This document shows, one piece after another, positions 7,065-13,658 of a DNA stretch of 13,863 bases. Positions within the stretch are counted from its first letter, which is position 1. Each line of letters starts with the position of its first letter. The notes beneath the pieces were generated by a model. That model saw only the letters and a program-made list of their open reading frames with translations, was not told the origin of the DNA and made no database searches. The stretch is from NCBI GenBank assembly GCA_944321005.1, contig CALUJT010000278.1, positions 1-13,863 of the forward strand, in the 5' to 3' direction. This DNA is from an uncultured Atopobiaceae bacterium. Lineage in GTDB: Bacteria; Actinomycetota; Coriobacteriia; Coriobacteriales; Atopobiaceae. Both the position numbers and the translations under genes were made by a program.

Positions 7065-7615
7065 ATGCGGGCACGACCGATCGCTCAGGGATCTGGCCGC
7101 CGGGATGTTCGATGCGGGCCGGGGGGCGGACCGCTGCTCTCCGAGGTCCGGGCAGGGTGTCTTGTTAAGGTGGAGAACCCCGACCTGAGGTCGCTCTTCT
7201 GGGATGGGTTCTACGAGTACTGCGGTGAGCGGCAGGACTTTGTGAGCGCGTATTCCGATCCGTCGAACAGGGCCGAGAACGGCAGCTGGTATGCGACGTT
7301 TGGCCTGGGCATTCGAGATGTCCACTCCATGGCGTACTTCGCCCAGCGAGATGGTTGGGTTGGGGTGAACCTTTGGATCACCGACGTGGCGCTGTATGAG
7401 GGGCTGCTTGCGCGCCGCGATAAGGTCGAGGCGATGCTCGGCAGTCTTGGTGGCTCGATTCTCTGGCGAGAGCCGAGCGAGAAGAACCGCGAGCTTGTGG
7501 TACGGCTGGCACCGATCTTGCGTCGGAGCACTGGGACGAGCTGTACGCGTGGCTCGTGGCAGGGCTGCTGAGGATGCGCGCGGTGGCGGGGTTGCTTGAG
7601 AGTCGAGAGGGATGA
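7065..7615 (+). pseudogene. Frameshifted DUF4268-type protein remnant (copy 2)
   Basis: One reading frame gives a DUF4268-like domain: RSLFWDGFYEYC, GSWYATFGLGI, GWVGVNLWITDVALYEGLL, then LWREPSEKNREL. After the codon at 7506-7508 the frame breaks. Inserting one base (an A between 7509 and 7510) restores L-D-T-D-L-A-S-E-H-W-D-E-L-Y and the ending RMRAVAGLLESREG, stop at 7613-7615, matching copy 1 at 67-288. No full-length N-terminus is present. The frame is open from 7023, but the residues before about 7110 look out of frame compared with the neighbouring frame starting MSIDLRCGHDRSLRDLAAG (7048). The gene is therefore truncated at its 5' side and carries a single-base deletion. DUF4268 domains occur in nuclease-linked proteins. 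Function here is lost unless the deletion is a sequencing error. Confidence 0.7.
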
Positions 7616-7789
7616 CGCTGCAGATGGCAACCATTTTTGGTACGTTGGTGGGGTTTGAGAGACTGGCGGCTGTTCTCCCGACCGCAATTCTTTCGACTGA
7701 AGGACGTACTTACGAAATGCAATTTGCTCTGTCCTGAGAGTTGGTCGCATACATGGCATACACAACGCGTCTAGTTTCCGGGAGGGAAA

Positions 7790-8449
7790 ATGGCGTGGGG
7801 TTACTATTTAAACATGGAGGAGCTTTCAACGGAGATTATCGAAGAGGCTCTTTCAAAAATGACGAACTCAAACTATCGAGAGGTTGATAACTGCATCAGA
7901 ACGGATAGCGGAGACGAGTTCATTACAAACCTAAAGTGGGGGACTACGGCGGTCGTAATGATATGTTGCTATGTCGAAAGCTCTATCAATACCCTACTAA
8001 GGGACTTCCTCCACTTTTCTCCTGACGGAGAACTAATCAAGAGTTCCATAGAAACCAAGCTGGAAGTTATCTTTTCGAATAAGCCCGACCAGTTTAGGCT
8101 GATTAAGGGGGATAACTGTTGGGATAAGTTTAAGCGTGCCGTTAGCGTAAGAAATCAACTTATTCATTATAAAAACAACTCTGCAAATATCTGCTCCTCG
8201 TGGCCGCCGATTGACAGTTGGAAAATCGGCAGAGAGATTCTTGGAGACTACTTTACAAAAGACAGACTCCAAGACACTTTTGCTGAATCGAAGCGCCTTG
8301 TTGGGTTAATCGCTGATGCATTGAATCTTTCAACCAATCCAGACTGTCATATTCTCGGATGTGACGCTAGTTTCGGAGCGCCATCCTACTTCTGTACACC
8401 CGAAGTTAAAGAGACCATTCTTTCCGAAGTGGGAGAATATGGGCGGTAA
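7790..8449 (+). CDS. HEPN-like domain protein
   Basis: A 219-residue soluble protein. After a predicted helical region including VVMICCYVESSINTLLRDFL (55-74), the sequence SVRNQLIHYKN (119-129) carries R-x4-H (Arg121, His126), the HEPN nuclease signature, with the conserved polar Asn after the Arg. The two long helices flanking it fit the four-helix HEPN fold. HEPN proteins of this size commonly act as RNases in toxin-antitoxin or phage-defence loci, but an inactive or substrate-binding role is also possible. The start ATG 7790 is preceded by GGGAGGG with a short gap. The coding sequence is distinctly AT-rich compared with genes on the right, suggesting recent transfer. No nucleotidyltransferase (MNT) partner is adjacent. 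It is convergent with the HNH gene, with 55 bases between stops. Confidence 0.6.
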   Translation: MAWGYYLNMEELSTEIIEEALSKMTNSNYREVDNCIRTDSGDEFITNLKWGTTAVVMICCYVESSINTLLRDFLHFSPDGELIKSSIETKLEVIFSNKPDQFRLIKGDNCWDKFKRAVSVRNQLIHYKNNSANICSSWPPIDSWKIGREILGDYFTKDRLQDTFAESKRLVGLIADALNLSTNPDCHILGCDASFGAPSYFCTPEVKETILSEVGEYGR

Positions 8450-8504
8450 GTCGGCTAGTCTGGGCTTGTGGGGGGTATAGCTTTAGTATCTGACACGAGT
8501 TATT

Positions 8505-9503
8505 TTACATCCGCATGTCTTGTGTAAAACCCTCTCCCGATGCTCGTCCATCCAGATGAATACGCCATTTCTTTCCATTGTTGGGAATGATAGAGGATGG
8601 AACAATAGTAATATTCTCAAGTCCGTCAGGTGTATAGGTTTCCGAGACGCCTGCGCTTTCAATACTGAAGTTGGTTTTGATAATAACGGCTTCTAGGGGA
8701 TTGGCATATGAAAGAAGAACGCGTTCCGTTCTTCCCGGCACAATAGAAATGCAGCCGCCCGTTTCAAAGAATTTTGATTTCGTCGCCTGGCTTCCCGGGG
8801 TTTGTCTTAACAATAGGGGCCGGGGCGCTGTGCGACTAAGATCAAACAAGAACTCAAGGGACTGATGGGCCCCCTGCTCGATAAACTGTAGGCCCGTCTT
8901 TGGCGACAGATTGATGGGGGTGGTGTCCATGGAGAAATCTGTTAGCAACACCTCATGAGGAGAGAGGTTAGTGATGGATAGTGCATAGAGAGCTCTATCA
9001 ACCCAGATTTGGTCCCTAAATGGTATTTCCCTCCATCTGATTGAATACAGCTCCTCCGGAATATCCGTCATAAAGGCAAATGCAAAGGGGGGAACGTTTC
9101 TAGCGTTTACAGCAACATCTAATCTATGGGCAAGAGGTGAATCACTCGCCGCCCTGGGAACGCCGAGCTCACGAGCGGCCCTGCTTTCTGCATCTGCCTT
9201 CCATCGGCGCAGAATGCGTTCTGTGAATCTTTCTGGATCTTTGTCTATTAATTGAGAGCAGGTTTGGCAGAGCCATATTGCGTTGTTGATTGATGAACGC
9301 TCATCGCTCGTGAGCAAAGAGTTATATCGAGGTCCCCCCGGCGCTGCTGCGGTGATGTGTGCCGCAACTCCTAGATTGATACTTCCTTCAGGTGTGGACT
9401 TCGGACCTGAGGTTAACGCGCGGCAATCTGGATTTGAGCATCGATGCCCGACTCGTCTGGCCAGCTCTTGCTTGACTCTTGCAGAGAAGTTATCTCTCGC
9501 CAT
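8505..9503 (-). CDS. HNH endonuclease-like protein with uncharacterised C-terminal domain
   Basis: A 332-residue protein. Residues 1-105 form an HNH module. GHRCSNPDC gives a first zinc-binding pair (Cys22, Cys27), VAAHITAAAPGGPRY holds the catalytic His49, SINNAIWLCQTC holds Asn73/Asn74 and the second pair (Cys79, Cys82), and LIDKDP and ILRRWKADAE follow as in defence-associated HNH proteins. This layout (R-Y-N, then R-S-x-x-N-x-I-W-L-C) is typical of DNA-cleaving HNH effectors in phage-defence systems. Residues about 125-332 are predicted beta-rich, with many short hydrophobic strands, and I recognise no family. This part could be a sensor. It does not show an obvious SAVED signature. The start ATG at 9503 has AGGAG 5 bases upstream on the minus strand. 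It is a single-gene unit, AT-leaning in composition. Confidence 0.7.
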   Translation of the reverse strand: MARDNFSARVKQELARRVGHRCSNPDCRALTSGPKSTPEGSINLGVAAHITAAAPGGPRYNSLLTSDERSSINNAIWLCQTCSQLIDKDPERFTERILRRWKADAESRAARELGVPRAASDSPLAHRLDVAVNARNVPPFAFAFMTDIPEELYSIRWREIPFRDQIWVDRALYALSITNLSPHEVLLTDFSMDTTPINLSPKTGLQFIEQGAHQSLEFLFDLSRTAPRPLLLRQTPGSQATKSKFFETGGCISIVPGRTERVLLSYANPLEAVIIKTNFSIESAGVSETYTPDGLENITIVPSSIIPNNGKKWRIHLDGRASGEGFTQDMRM

Positions 9504-9590
9504 GCAATCTCCTGTGCTGAATAGCTAGAAGCTTCTCAGTTATTAATCGTTACGATAATACGTCCGATTGATTAGCTGACGAGCCAATTT

Positions 9591-9647
9591 AAGCATGCGT
9601 GTCTCTGATAATTCAGTTTATACATCGATGAATGTGTGGGCATGCTT
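9591..9647. repeat. Inverted repeat in the HNH/pseudogene intergenic region
   Basis: AAGCATGC (9591-9598) and GCATGCTT (9640-9647) are exact 8-base inverted arms separated by 41 AT-rich bases that include a -10-like TATACA (9619-9624). It sits upstream of the broken ADP-ribosylglycohydrolase gene, between it and the divergent HNH gene. It could be an operator pair or the ends of a small insertion. No function is assigned. Confidence 0.3.
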
Positions 9648-9667
9648 GAGAGGACGGCCCACTTACC

Positions 9668-10178
9668 GTGCATACAATTGAGATGGCGGCAGCGATGCAT
9701 CGAACCCTCCCCTGCTACGAAAGAGTTGTGGCAATGACGAGGTCACTTCGTGACTTCATCAGCGTCCGGGCGGTGGATGATGCGCTGGGCGTACTGTACA
9801 AGTTCCGCCCGCGCGGCACTTTTCGCTGCACGGATATGGTTGGTCACGGATGCCACAACAAGCCGACGGGCACGTGGAGCGACGACACGTCGATGGTCCA
9901 TGCAATCTGCGACAGCTATCGTGAGTTAGGACGCGTAGACGTCGATGCTATTCGAGGGGCTTCGTGCGTGACGCCCTCGATACCGTACTCTAGTGCCTAG
10001 CAAATTCGTCGAGCTACACCGAGTACGACCTCGCCCCGGCGAACCTCGGGGAAGACACGGACACCACGGCTGCCGTCGCCCGCGCGCTTGCTGCGGCATC
10101 TGCGGTACCGAGGGAATCCCGACCGAGTGGCTCGACAAGCTGCGGGGCAAGGACATCATCGAGGCGCGTCCATTCTGA
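9668..10178 (+). pseudogene. Broken ADP-ribosylglycohydrolase (ARH/DraG family)
   Basis: The N-terminal frame reads DALGVLYKFRPRGTF, then GTWSDDTSM, the metal-binding T-x-D-D motif of enzymes that remove ADP-ribose from proteins. The C-terminal half is present in other frames: FVRDALDTVL, a TAG at 9991-9993 (where the family has Trp), CLANSSSYTEYDLAP, NLGEDTDTTAAV (the second metal-binding DxD region), then, after a 1-base loss near 10093, GICGTEGIPTEWLDKLRGKD. About half of the expected 250-300 residues is missing between the first part and FVRD, with a frame change near 9955. The usual A-x-GDALG start motif is degraded to AVDDALG. Three independent lesions mean the gene is dead. It is a further ADP-ribose gene near the macro-domain gene at 13797. 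Confidence 0.85.
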
Positions 10179-10188
10179 ACGCGAGTGG

Positions 10189-10401
10189 CTATGATTCCGT
10201 CTTACTCTCTTCTGAGGCCTCGACTGCCTCGCAAAATGCGCTCAAGATGACTTGCGAGCCATTCTTGGTGGAGGGTGACGTATTGATTCGCTTCAGCTGT
10301 TCCAGTGAGTTGAGCCTTTCCACGATGAAGGAACTGAGCTCGAGTTGGGATGAGCGTCCATGGGCGCCCATAGCCTGTCTCATATGATACTTTGTAATCA
10401 T
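10189..10401 (-). CDS. Doubtful small ORF, 70 residues
   Basis: A minus-strand frame with a natural-looking helical composition (ELSSFIVERLNSLEQL) between the ARH pseudogene and the MqsR-type gene. There is no recognisable ribosome binding site, and the first ATG lies inside the 18-base palindrome. No family is recognised. The competing plus-strand frame over the same bases is also open, so this may be chance or the remnant of a gene. It is listed because the interval 10179-10429 holds no other gene. Confidence 0.2.
   Translation of the reverse strand: MITKYHMRQAMGAHGRSSQLELSSFIVERLNSLEQLKRINTSPSTKNGSQVILSAFCEAVEASEESKTES
10383..10388 (+). promoter_or_regulatory. Possible -10 hexamers for the MqsR/Panacea module
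   Basis: TATGAT occurs at 10383-10388 and again at 10401-10406, each matching the -10 consensus at five of six bases. The second lies within the 18-base palindrome, the usual layout for an autoregulated toxin-antitoxin promoter. No clear -35 hexamer was found at proper spacing. Confidence 0.4.
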
Positions 10402-10410
10402 ATGATTACA
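10393..10410. promoter_or_regulatory. 18-base perfect palindrome, probable toxin-antitoxin operator
   Basis: TGTAATCATATGATTACA is perfectly self-complementary and lies 20 bases before the start of the MqsR-type gene, overlapping a -10-like TATGAT. A related half, TCATATGATAC, is found at 10380-10390, so the site may be bound at two positions. The downstream antitoxin has a helix-turn-helix domain and is the natural candidate to bind here and repress its own operon. Confidence 0.65.
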
Positions 10411-10429
10411 TTCTGAGCTGAGGAGGGCG

Positions 10430-10770
10430 ATGGACCAAAGGGCCCTGTTTCTGCATCAAGCCAAGATGTTCGTCGAGAAGAATGGGTTCATTTTCGTCGC
10501 CCGCGAGCAAAGCTCGGCGTTCATGGCCGAGCGCGGCATGACGATGGACGACCTCCGTCGAGTGATTCTCGCGCTAGAGCCGAAGGACATGTTCGACGGG
10601 CAGGAGCCGGACAGGGACCCTCGCTACTCGGAGAAGTGGACCGTGGCGGAGTTTTACCGGAGTATGACGGTGAGACGCTGTATCTGAAGTTATCCATTCG
10701 AGTGGACGTGGAGCGATGTAAGTGCTTGTCGGTGAAACTGTATGTGGACCGACAGGAGGCAGGGGAATGA
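10430..10770 (+). pseudogene. MqsR-family toxin, frameshifted
   Basis: MqsR toxins are sequence-specific mRNA interferases. The first 75 residues match the family order: a lysine/valine helix, ERGMTMDDLRRVILALEP, then DMFDGQEPDRDPR (the D-Y/M-x-G-P-E-P-D motif), and WTVAEF. The frame then breaks in GAG TTTT ACC (10649-10658). One added T restores F-L-P-E-Y-D-G-E-T-L-Y-L-K-L-S-I and CKCLSV, the expected C-terminal strands, ending at TGA 10768-10770, which overlaps the ATG of the antitoxin gene. The repaired protein would have 113 residues. As given, translation ends at 10687 after 85 residues with a wrong tail, lacking the C-terminal catalytic strands, so the toxin is probably inactive. The start at 10430 has AGGAGG 3 bases upstream. 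The loss of one T in a T-run may be a real mutation or a sequencing indel. The -1 slip that would rescue it has no good slippery heptamer. Confidence 0.8.
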
Positions 10771-11807
10771 GCGCAGTGAAGACAATTGAAACGTTTTGTC
10801 CTGAGTGCGATTGTGAGGTAACGGCATCAATCGAGCGCAGGACCGAGACGCTGCCCGTCAAGGGCGAGCCGACCTCCTATGATGCCGAGGTTGCGATCTG
10901 CCCGTGCTGCGGCGGGGCAATCGGAGACTCCCGCATTGAGGGCGAGAACCTGCGCTGCGCTTACTCCGCCTACTGCTCCGCCCATGGACTCATGGCTCCG
11001 GACGAGGTCAGAAGCCTTCGGAACAGCTACGGTCTCTCCCTGCGCGAGTTCAGCAAATTCCTCGGGTTCGGCGAGCAGACCGTGGCCCGCTACGAGGCAG
11101 GCGCAATCCCCGATGACTCGCACAACACCACGCTCATGCTTGCCGCAACGGCTTCCGGGGCTGTCGCCCTGCTCTCGGTGAGGGAGGGCCAGCTGAGTGA
11201 GAGGACCGTCGCCGCGGTTCGTCGGTTCGTCGAGAGCAAGACCCCTGTCTCCGGAGCCTCTTCCGCCTTTACCGCGCGTCAGTGGCCCACCCCGGCAATG
11301 CTGATTCCCAGCAAGTTCAACGGATATCGGTCGTTCGATATAGATCGCATTGCCGCAGTCGTATGCGAGCTGGCGTCTCGTTGCGTCGACCTGTACAAGA
11401 CCAAGCTGCAGAAGGCGATGTTCTTCACCGACTTTCTGTGCTACGCGCGCACCACACGGTCGATGACGGGGCTCTCCTATGCACACGCGGACTACGGCCC
11501 CGTCATGGACGGGAAGGACCGAATCGTTGCGCTCCTTCAGGATTGCGAGGCCATTGACCTTGCCCAGAAGGGGTGGGGAGAGGTGGTTGTGTCCAGACAT
11601 CGTCCGACTGGCATTTTGAGCGAGGACGAGATCCAGCTTGTCGACGAGGTGGCGGCCTTCGTTAATACGTTCGAGAGGGCAACGGACATCTCGTCCTTCT
11701 CGCATGGCCTTGATGCGTGGAAGGACACCGAGAGTGGTCGGCCTATCGATTACGTCGCAAACGCAGGGCAGGTTGCTGACGCAATCGAGCGTCGCATGGC
11801 GAGATAG
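10767..11807 (+). CDS. Antitoxin with MqsA-like zinc ribbon, HTH and Panacea (DUF4065) domain
   Basis: A 346-residue protein. Residues 1-60 form an MqsA/YgiT-like zinc ribbon (FCPECDC with Cys11 and Cys14; ICPCCGG with Cys45 and Cys48). Residues 76-112 form an XRE-type helix-turn-helix (LSLREFSKFLGFGEQTVARYEAG), and residues 185-325 a Panacea/DUF4065 domain (KTKLQKAMFFTDFL, later SYAHADYGPV). Such proteins neutralise MqsR-type and other toxins and bind the operon promoter. The longer frame could start at 10722, but AGGAGG at 10754-10759 with a 7-base gap and the ATGA overlap with the toxin stop frame (10767-10770) fix the start at 10767. The toxin-before-antitoxin order is that of MqsRA. Intact here while its toxin is broken, so it may now act as an orphan regulator. 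The likely operator is the palindrome at 10393-10410. Confidence 0.85.
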   Translation: MSAVKTIETFCPECDCEVTASIERRTETLPVKGEPTSYDAEVAICPCCGGAIGDSRIEGENLRCAYSAYCSAHGLMAPDEVRSLRNSYGLSLREFSKFLGFGEQTVARYEAGAIPDDSHNTTLMLAATASGAVALLSVREGQLSERTVAAVRRFVESKTPVSGASSAFTARQWPTPAMLIPSKFNGYRSFDIDRIAAVVCELASRCVDLYKTKLQKAMFFTDFLCYARTTRSMTGLSYAHADYGPVMDGKDRIVALLQDCEAIDLAQKGWGEVVVSRHRPTGILSEDEIQLVDEVAAFVNTFERATDISSFSHGLDAWKDTESGRPIDYVANAGQVADAIERRMAR

Positions 11808-11868
11808 CTTCCCGTTGTCACGGCGGCTTTCCCGCGTTTGCCGTGCCGGCGGGTGCCGTGAAGCCGAT

Positions 11869-11918
11869 GGTCCTCTCCAGTTGCGCGGAGGCACCGTCCC
11901 GTGGTCTGGAGGAGGACC
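11869..11918. repeat. Long imperfect inverted repeat after the Panacea gene
   Basis: GGTCCTCTCCAG (11869-11880) pairs with CTGGAGGAGGACC (11906-11918) along 12 base pairs with one bulged G, enclosing a 25-base GC-rich loop. It lies in the 273-base gene-free interval between the Panacea antitoxin and the RelB-type gene. No T-run follows, so it is not a classical terminator. It may nonetheless separate the two transcription units. Confidence 0.4.
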
Positions 11919-12042
11919 GGGAGGGTAGTCCGCTTCCGCTTCTCTCGTCAGGTTCGCCGAGGGCGTCAGGTTCTGGGCGGGCTGAGGGGGTCAAACAACA
12001 TCTCTGCGCCTGCCCGTGGTTGCCACGTTCCATCTCCTCACT

Positions 12043-12060
12043 ACTGCTATACTGCTATAC
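12043..12060 (+). promoter_or_regulatory. Promoter region with tandem ACTGCTAT repeat
   Basis: ACTGCTAT is repeated twice in tandem with a partial third copy (12043-12060). The repeat creates TATACT at 12048-12053, a good -10 hexamer about 28 bases before the start at 12081. It is the only AT-rich segment in this stretch and probably holds the promoter of the four-gene toxin-antitoxin operon. The tandem repeat may also be an antitoxin-binding site. No clear -35 was found at 17 bases. Confidence 0.5.
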
Positions 12061-12080
12061 AAACAAGTGAGGTGATGGGC

Positions 12081-12458
12081 ATGTCTGCAACAAGCGCGGT
12101 GCCAACAGCACGTCAGACGCAGATGAACACGCGCATAGACGCCGAGCTCAAGGCAGCTGGCGACGCCGTGCTCGCGCATCTTGGCTATACGCCCTCGGCG
12201 GCGGTGCGCGGGCTCTGGCGGTTCGTGGTGGACCACCAGGACGACGCTGCGACCGTACGTGAGGTCATAGAGCCCGACGCTGCCTCCGCGCTCTCCGACG
12301 AGGCATCCCGGAAGGCGGCCGCGATTGCCGACCTGCGATCCCTGTACGAGCAGACGGCCTGCGAGCTCGGTATTCCCGGCAATGCCGAAGCGGAGCTCCC
12401 TTCCTGGGATGACCTTCGCGAGAACTGGTACGACGAGCGCCTGGAGGGGGAGGCGTAG
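12081..12458 (+). CDS. RelB/DinJ-type ribbon-helix-helix antitoxin
   Basis: A 125-residue protein. Residues 13-50 show the RelB/DinJ pattern: QMNTRIDAELKAAGDAVLAHLGYTPSAAVRGLW, a beta strand for DNA contact followed by two helices and the L-G-x-T/S-x-S-x-A-V turn. The C-terminal half (60-125) is acidic and helical, with SWDDLRENWYDERL as the probable toxin-wrapping segment. GAGGTGAT lies just upstream of ATG 12081. An in-frame ATG at 12075 overlaps that binding site and is less likely. The stop is immediately followed by the ATG of the PIN gene (no gap). RelB-type antitoxins usually pair with RelE-fold toxins, but here the partner is a PIN protein, a combination known in Actinobacteria and Firmicutes. 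It would inhibit the toxin and repress the promoter at about 12048. Confidence 0.8.
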   Translation: MSATSAVPTARQTQMNTRIDAELKAAGDAVLAHLGYTPSAAVRGLWRFVVDHQDDAATVREVIEPDAASALSDEASRKAAAIADLRSLYEQTACELGIPGNAEAELPSWDDLRENWYDERLEGEA

Positions 12459-12995
12459 ATGCCGCAGCCGTCGCGCGTTCTTCTCGACACCAACGTCTGG
12501 CTCGATGCGTTTGACGGCGCGCGACCGCGCTCCCGTGCGGCGAACGAGCTGCTCAATGACTGCGTGCGCAAGGGAATCGAGCTGCTCTACGCGGTCGGCA
12601 CGGCAAAGGATGTGTACTACCTCGTGAGCGCCTCGCTCAAGCGCCAGGCGCGGGCGGCGGGGGAGACGCTCTCCGAGGGGCAGGCGCGCGCGGCATCCGC
12701 CTACGCGGCGGCATGCGTGGCAAACATGGACGAGATTGCAACGGCCGTGGGCGCCGACTCGTCGGACGTCTGGCTCGCCCGGAAGTACCAGCGCGTCCAC
12801 GAGGACTTCGAGGACTGCCTCGTGCTCGCCGCCGCGCGGCGTGCAAAGGTGGACTTCCTTGTGACGAGCGACGACGCGCTCCTGCAGCATGCGCCCGTGG
12901 CAGCGCTCTCGGTCGATGACTTCCTTGCATTGGTGGGGGAGTGGTCGGCTACACAGAGGCAATCACCATCTAACGTACGCAAGGAGGAACAATGA
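12459..12995 (+). CDS. PIN-domain (VapC-like) toxin
   Basis: A 178-residue PIN-domain RNase. The first strand VLLDTNVWLD gives the catalytic Asp10 and Asn12. HEDFEDCLVLAAA supplies the central acidic cluster (Asp116/Asp119) and FLVTSDDALL the last acidic pair (Asp138/Asp139), followed by the usual closing VDDFLAL. PIN toxins cut tRNA or rRNA with Mg2+. The length is longer than a minimal VapC (about 130 residues), with an extra basic/alanine-rich segment near residues 60-95. Translation begins directly after the antitoxin stop, and GGAGG inside the antitoxin end serves as its ribosome binding site. The last base pairs overlap the YefM start (ATGA at 12992-12995), so it is coupled to the next module. 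All catalytic acids are present, so it is likely active. Confidence 0.85.
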   Translation: MPQPSRVLLDTNVWLDAFDGARPRSRAANELLNDCVRKGIELLYAVGTAKDVYYLVSASLKRQARAAGETLSEGQARAASAYAAACVANMDEIATAVGADSSDVWLARKYQRVHEDFEDCLVLAAARRAKVDFLVTSDDALLQHAPVAALSVDDFLALVGEWSATQRQSPSNVRKEEQ

Positions 12996-13243
12996 CCTCG
13001 ATCAGCGCAACTGCGTTCCGCAAGGACATCTACAACATCATCGCGAGGGCCAACGAGGACTGCGCGCCCATCGCCATCACCAACACCAAGGGCAAGGGCG
13101 CGGTGCTCGTCGGGGAGGACGAGTGGGCCGCCATCGAGGAGACCCTCTACCTCATGGGGATTCCCGGTATGGCTGAGTCTCTCGTAGAGGGTCGGGCCGC
13201 CCCCGCCGAGGACTGCGTGGAAGAGTCCGCGTTGGAGTGGTAG
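12992..13243 (+). CDS. yefM: YefM/Phd-family antitoxin
   Basis: An 83-residue antitoxin of the Phd/YefM family. MTSISATAFRKDIYNIIARAN is the DNA-binding N-terminal fold, PIAITNTKGKGAVLVGEDEWAAIEETLYLM the conserved core, and the acidic tail EDCVEESALEW the toxin-binding extension. It neutralises YoeB and represses the operon. Start ATG 12992 is preceded by AAGGAGG with ideal spacing and overlaps the PIN toxin stop, so it is translationally coupled to that gene. YoeB follows with 2 bases between the stop and its ATG. Confidence 0.9.
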   Translation: MTSISATAFRKDIYNIIARANEDCAPIAITNTKGKGAVLVGEDEWAAIEETLYLMGIPGMAESLVEGRAAPAEDCVEESALEW

Positions 13244-13245
13244 CC

Positions 13246-13545
13246 ATGTGGCGGGTCGTCTTTACCAGGCAAGCCGCGAAGGACGCCAAGAACCTCAAGG
13301 CGGCGGGGCTGGAGGGGAAGGCGAAGCGCCTCGTCGAGGTCGTGCGCGTCGACCCCTTTGGGACCCCGCCGGCCTACGAGGGCCTTGTCGGGAGCCTCGC
13401 CGGGCTCTACTTGCGTCGGACCAGCATTTGGCATCGTTTTGTCTACTTCGTTGACGCGACGCCGGTTGACTATGAAGGAGTGAGCTATGAGGGGGCCGTC
13501 AAGGTGGTCCGCATGTGGACACATTACGAGGACGTGCGTGGATAA
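13246..13545 (+). CDS. yoeB: YoeB-family (Txe) ribosome-dependent mRNA interferase
   Basis: A 99-residue toxin, slightly longer than the usual 84-90 residues of this RelE-fold family, which cleaves mRNA in the ribosomal A site. MWRVVFTRQAAKDAKNLKAAGL and KAKRLVEVVRVDPF match the N-terminal half. GLVGSLAGLYLRRTSIWHRFVYFVD corresponds to the G-LWSRRI-x-EHRLVY core, and MWTHYED gives the catalytic His93 and Tyr94. Glu45 and Arg64 are plausible equivalents of the other active-site residues. The Glu-His of the usual EHRLVY is Trp-His here, and a short insertion (VDYEGVSYEG) precedes the last strand. Both are departures worth noting. ATG 13246 has GGAG 8 bases upstream; GTG 13237 in frame is an alternative. 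It ends the four-gene operon. Confidence 0.85.
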   Translation: MWRVVFTRQAAKDAKNLKAAGLEGKAKRLVEVVRVDPFGTPPAYEGLVGSLAGLYLRRTSIWHRFVYFVDATPVDYEGVSYEGAVKVVRMWTHYEDVRG

Positions 13546-13658
13546 GGTGCGTGTCCGGGTTTCTCACTACATGTAGCTGTATCCCTCACGCCAAGTTGTT
13601 TCACAAACGGTCGGGTTACGGCGTTCGGGCTCTGCAGCTACCGTTGCTCCGTTTTGCT

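Noticed and set aside
6321..7634. A 437-codon minus-strand open frame across the end of the 798-residue gene
   Set aside because: It runs antisense to a gene with clear protein-like content and a good start, has arginine/proline-rich nonsense composition and no ribosome binding site.
10649..10658. Programmed -1 frameshift in the MqsR gene
   Set aside because: A -1 slip would give the right protein, but the P-site codon would re-pair as GTT instead of TTT and there is no slippery heptamer or obvious stimulatory stem, so a mutation or read error is simpler.
12043..12060. CRISPR-like or minisatellite repeat (ACTGCTAT twice)
   Set aside because: Only two full 8-base units with no spacers; it is better explained as part of a promoter.
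11991..12962. A 323-codon minus-strand open frame opposite the RelB and PIN genes
   Set aside because: It is a GC-rich antisense shadow. The plus-strand genes show family motifs, tight junctions and ribosome binding sites.
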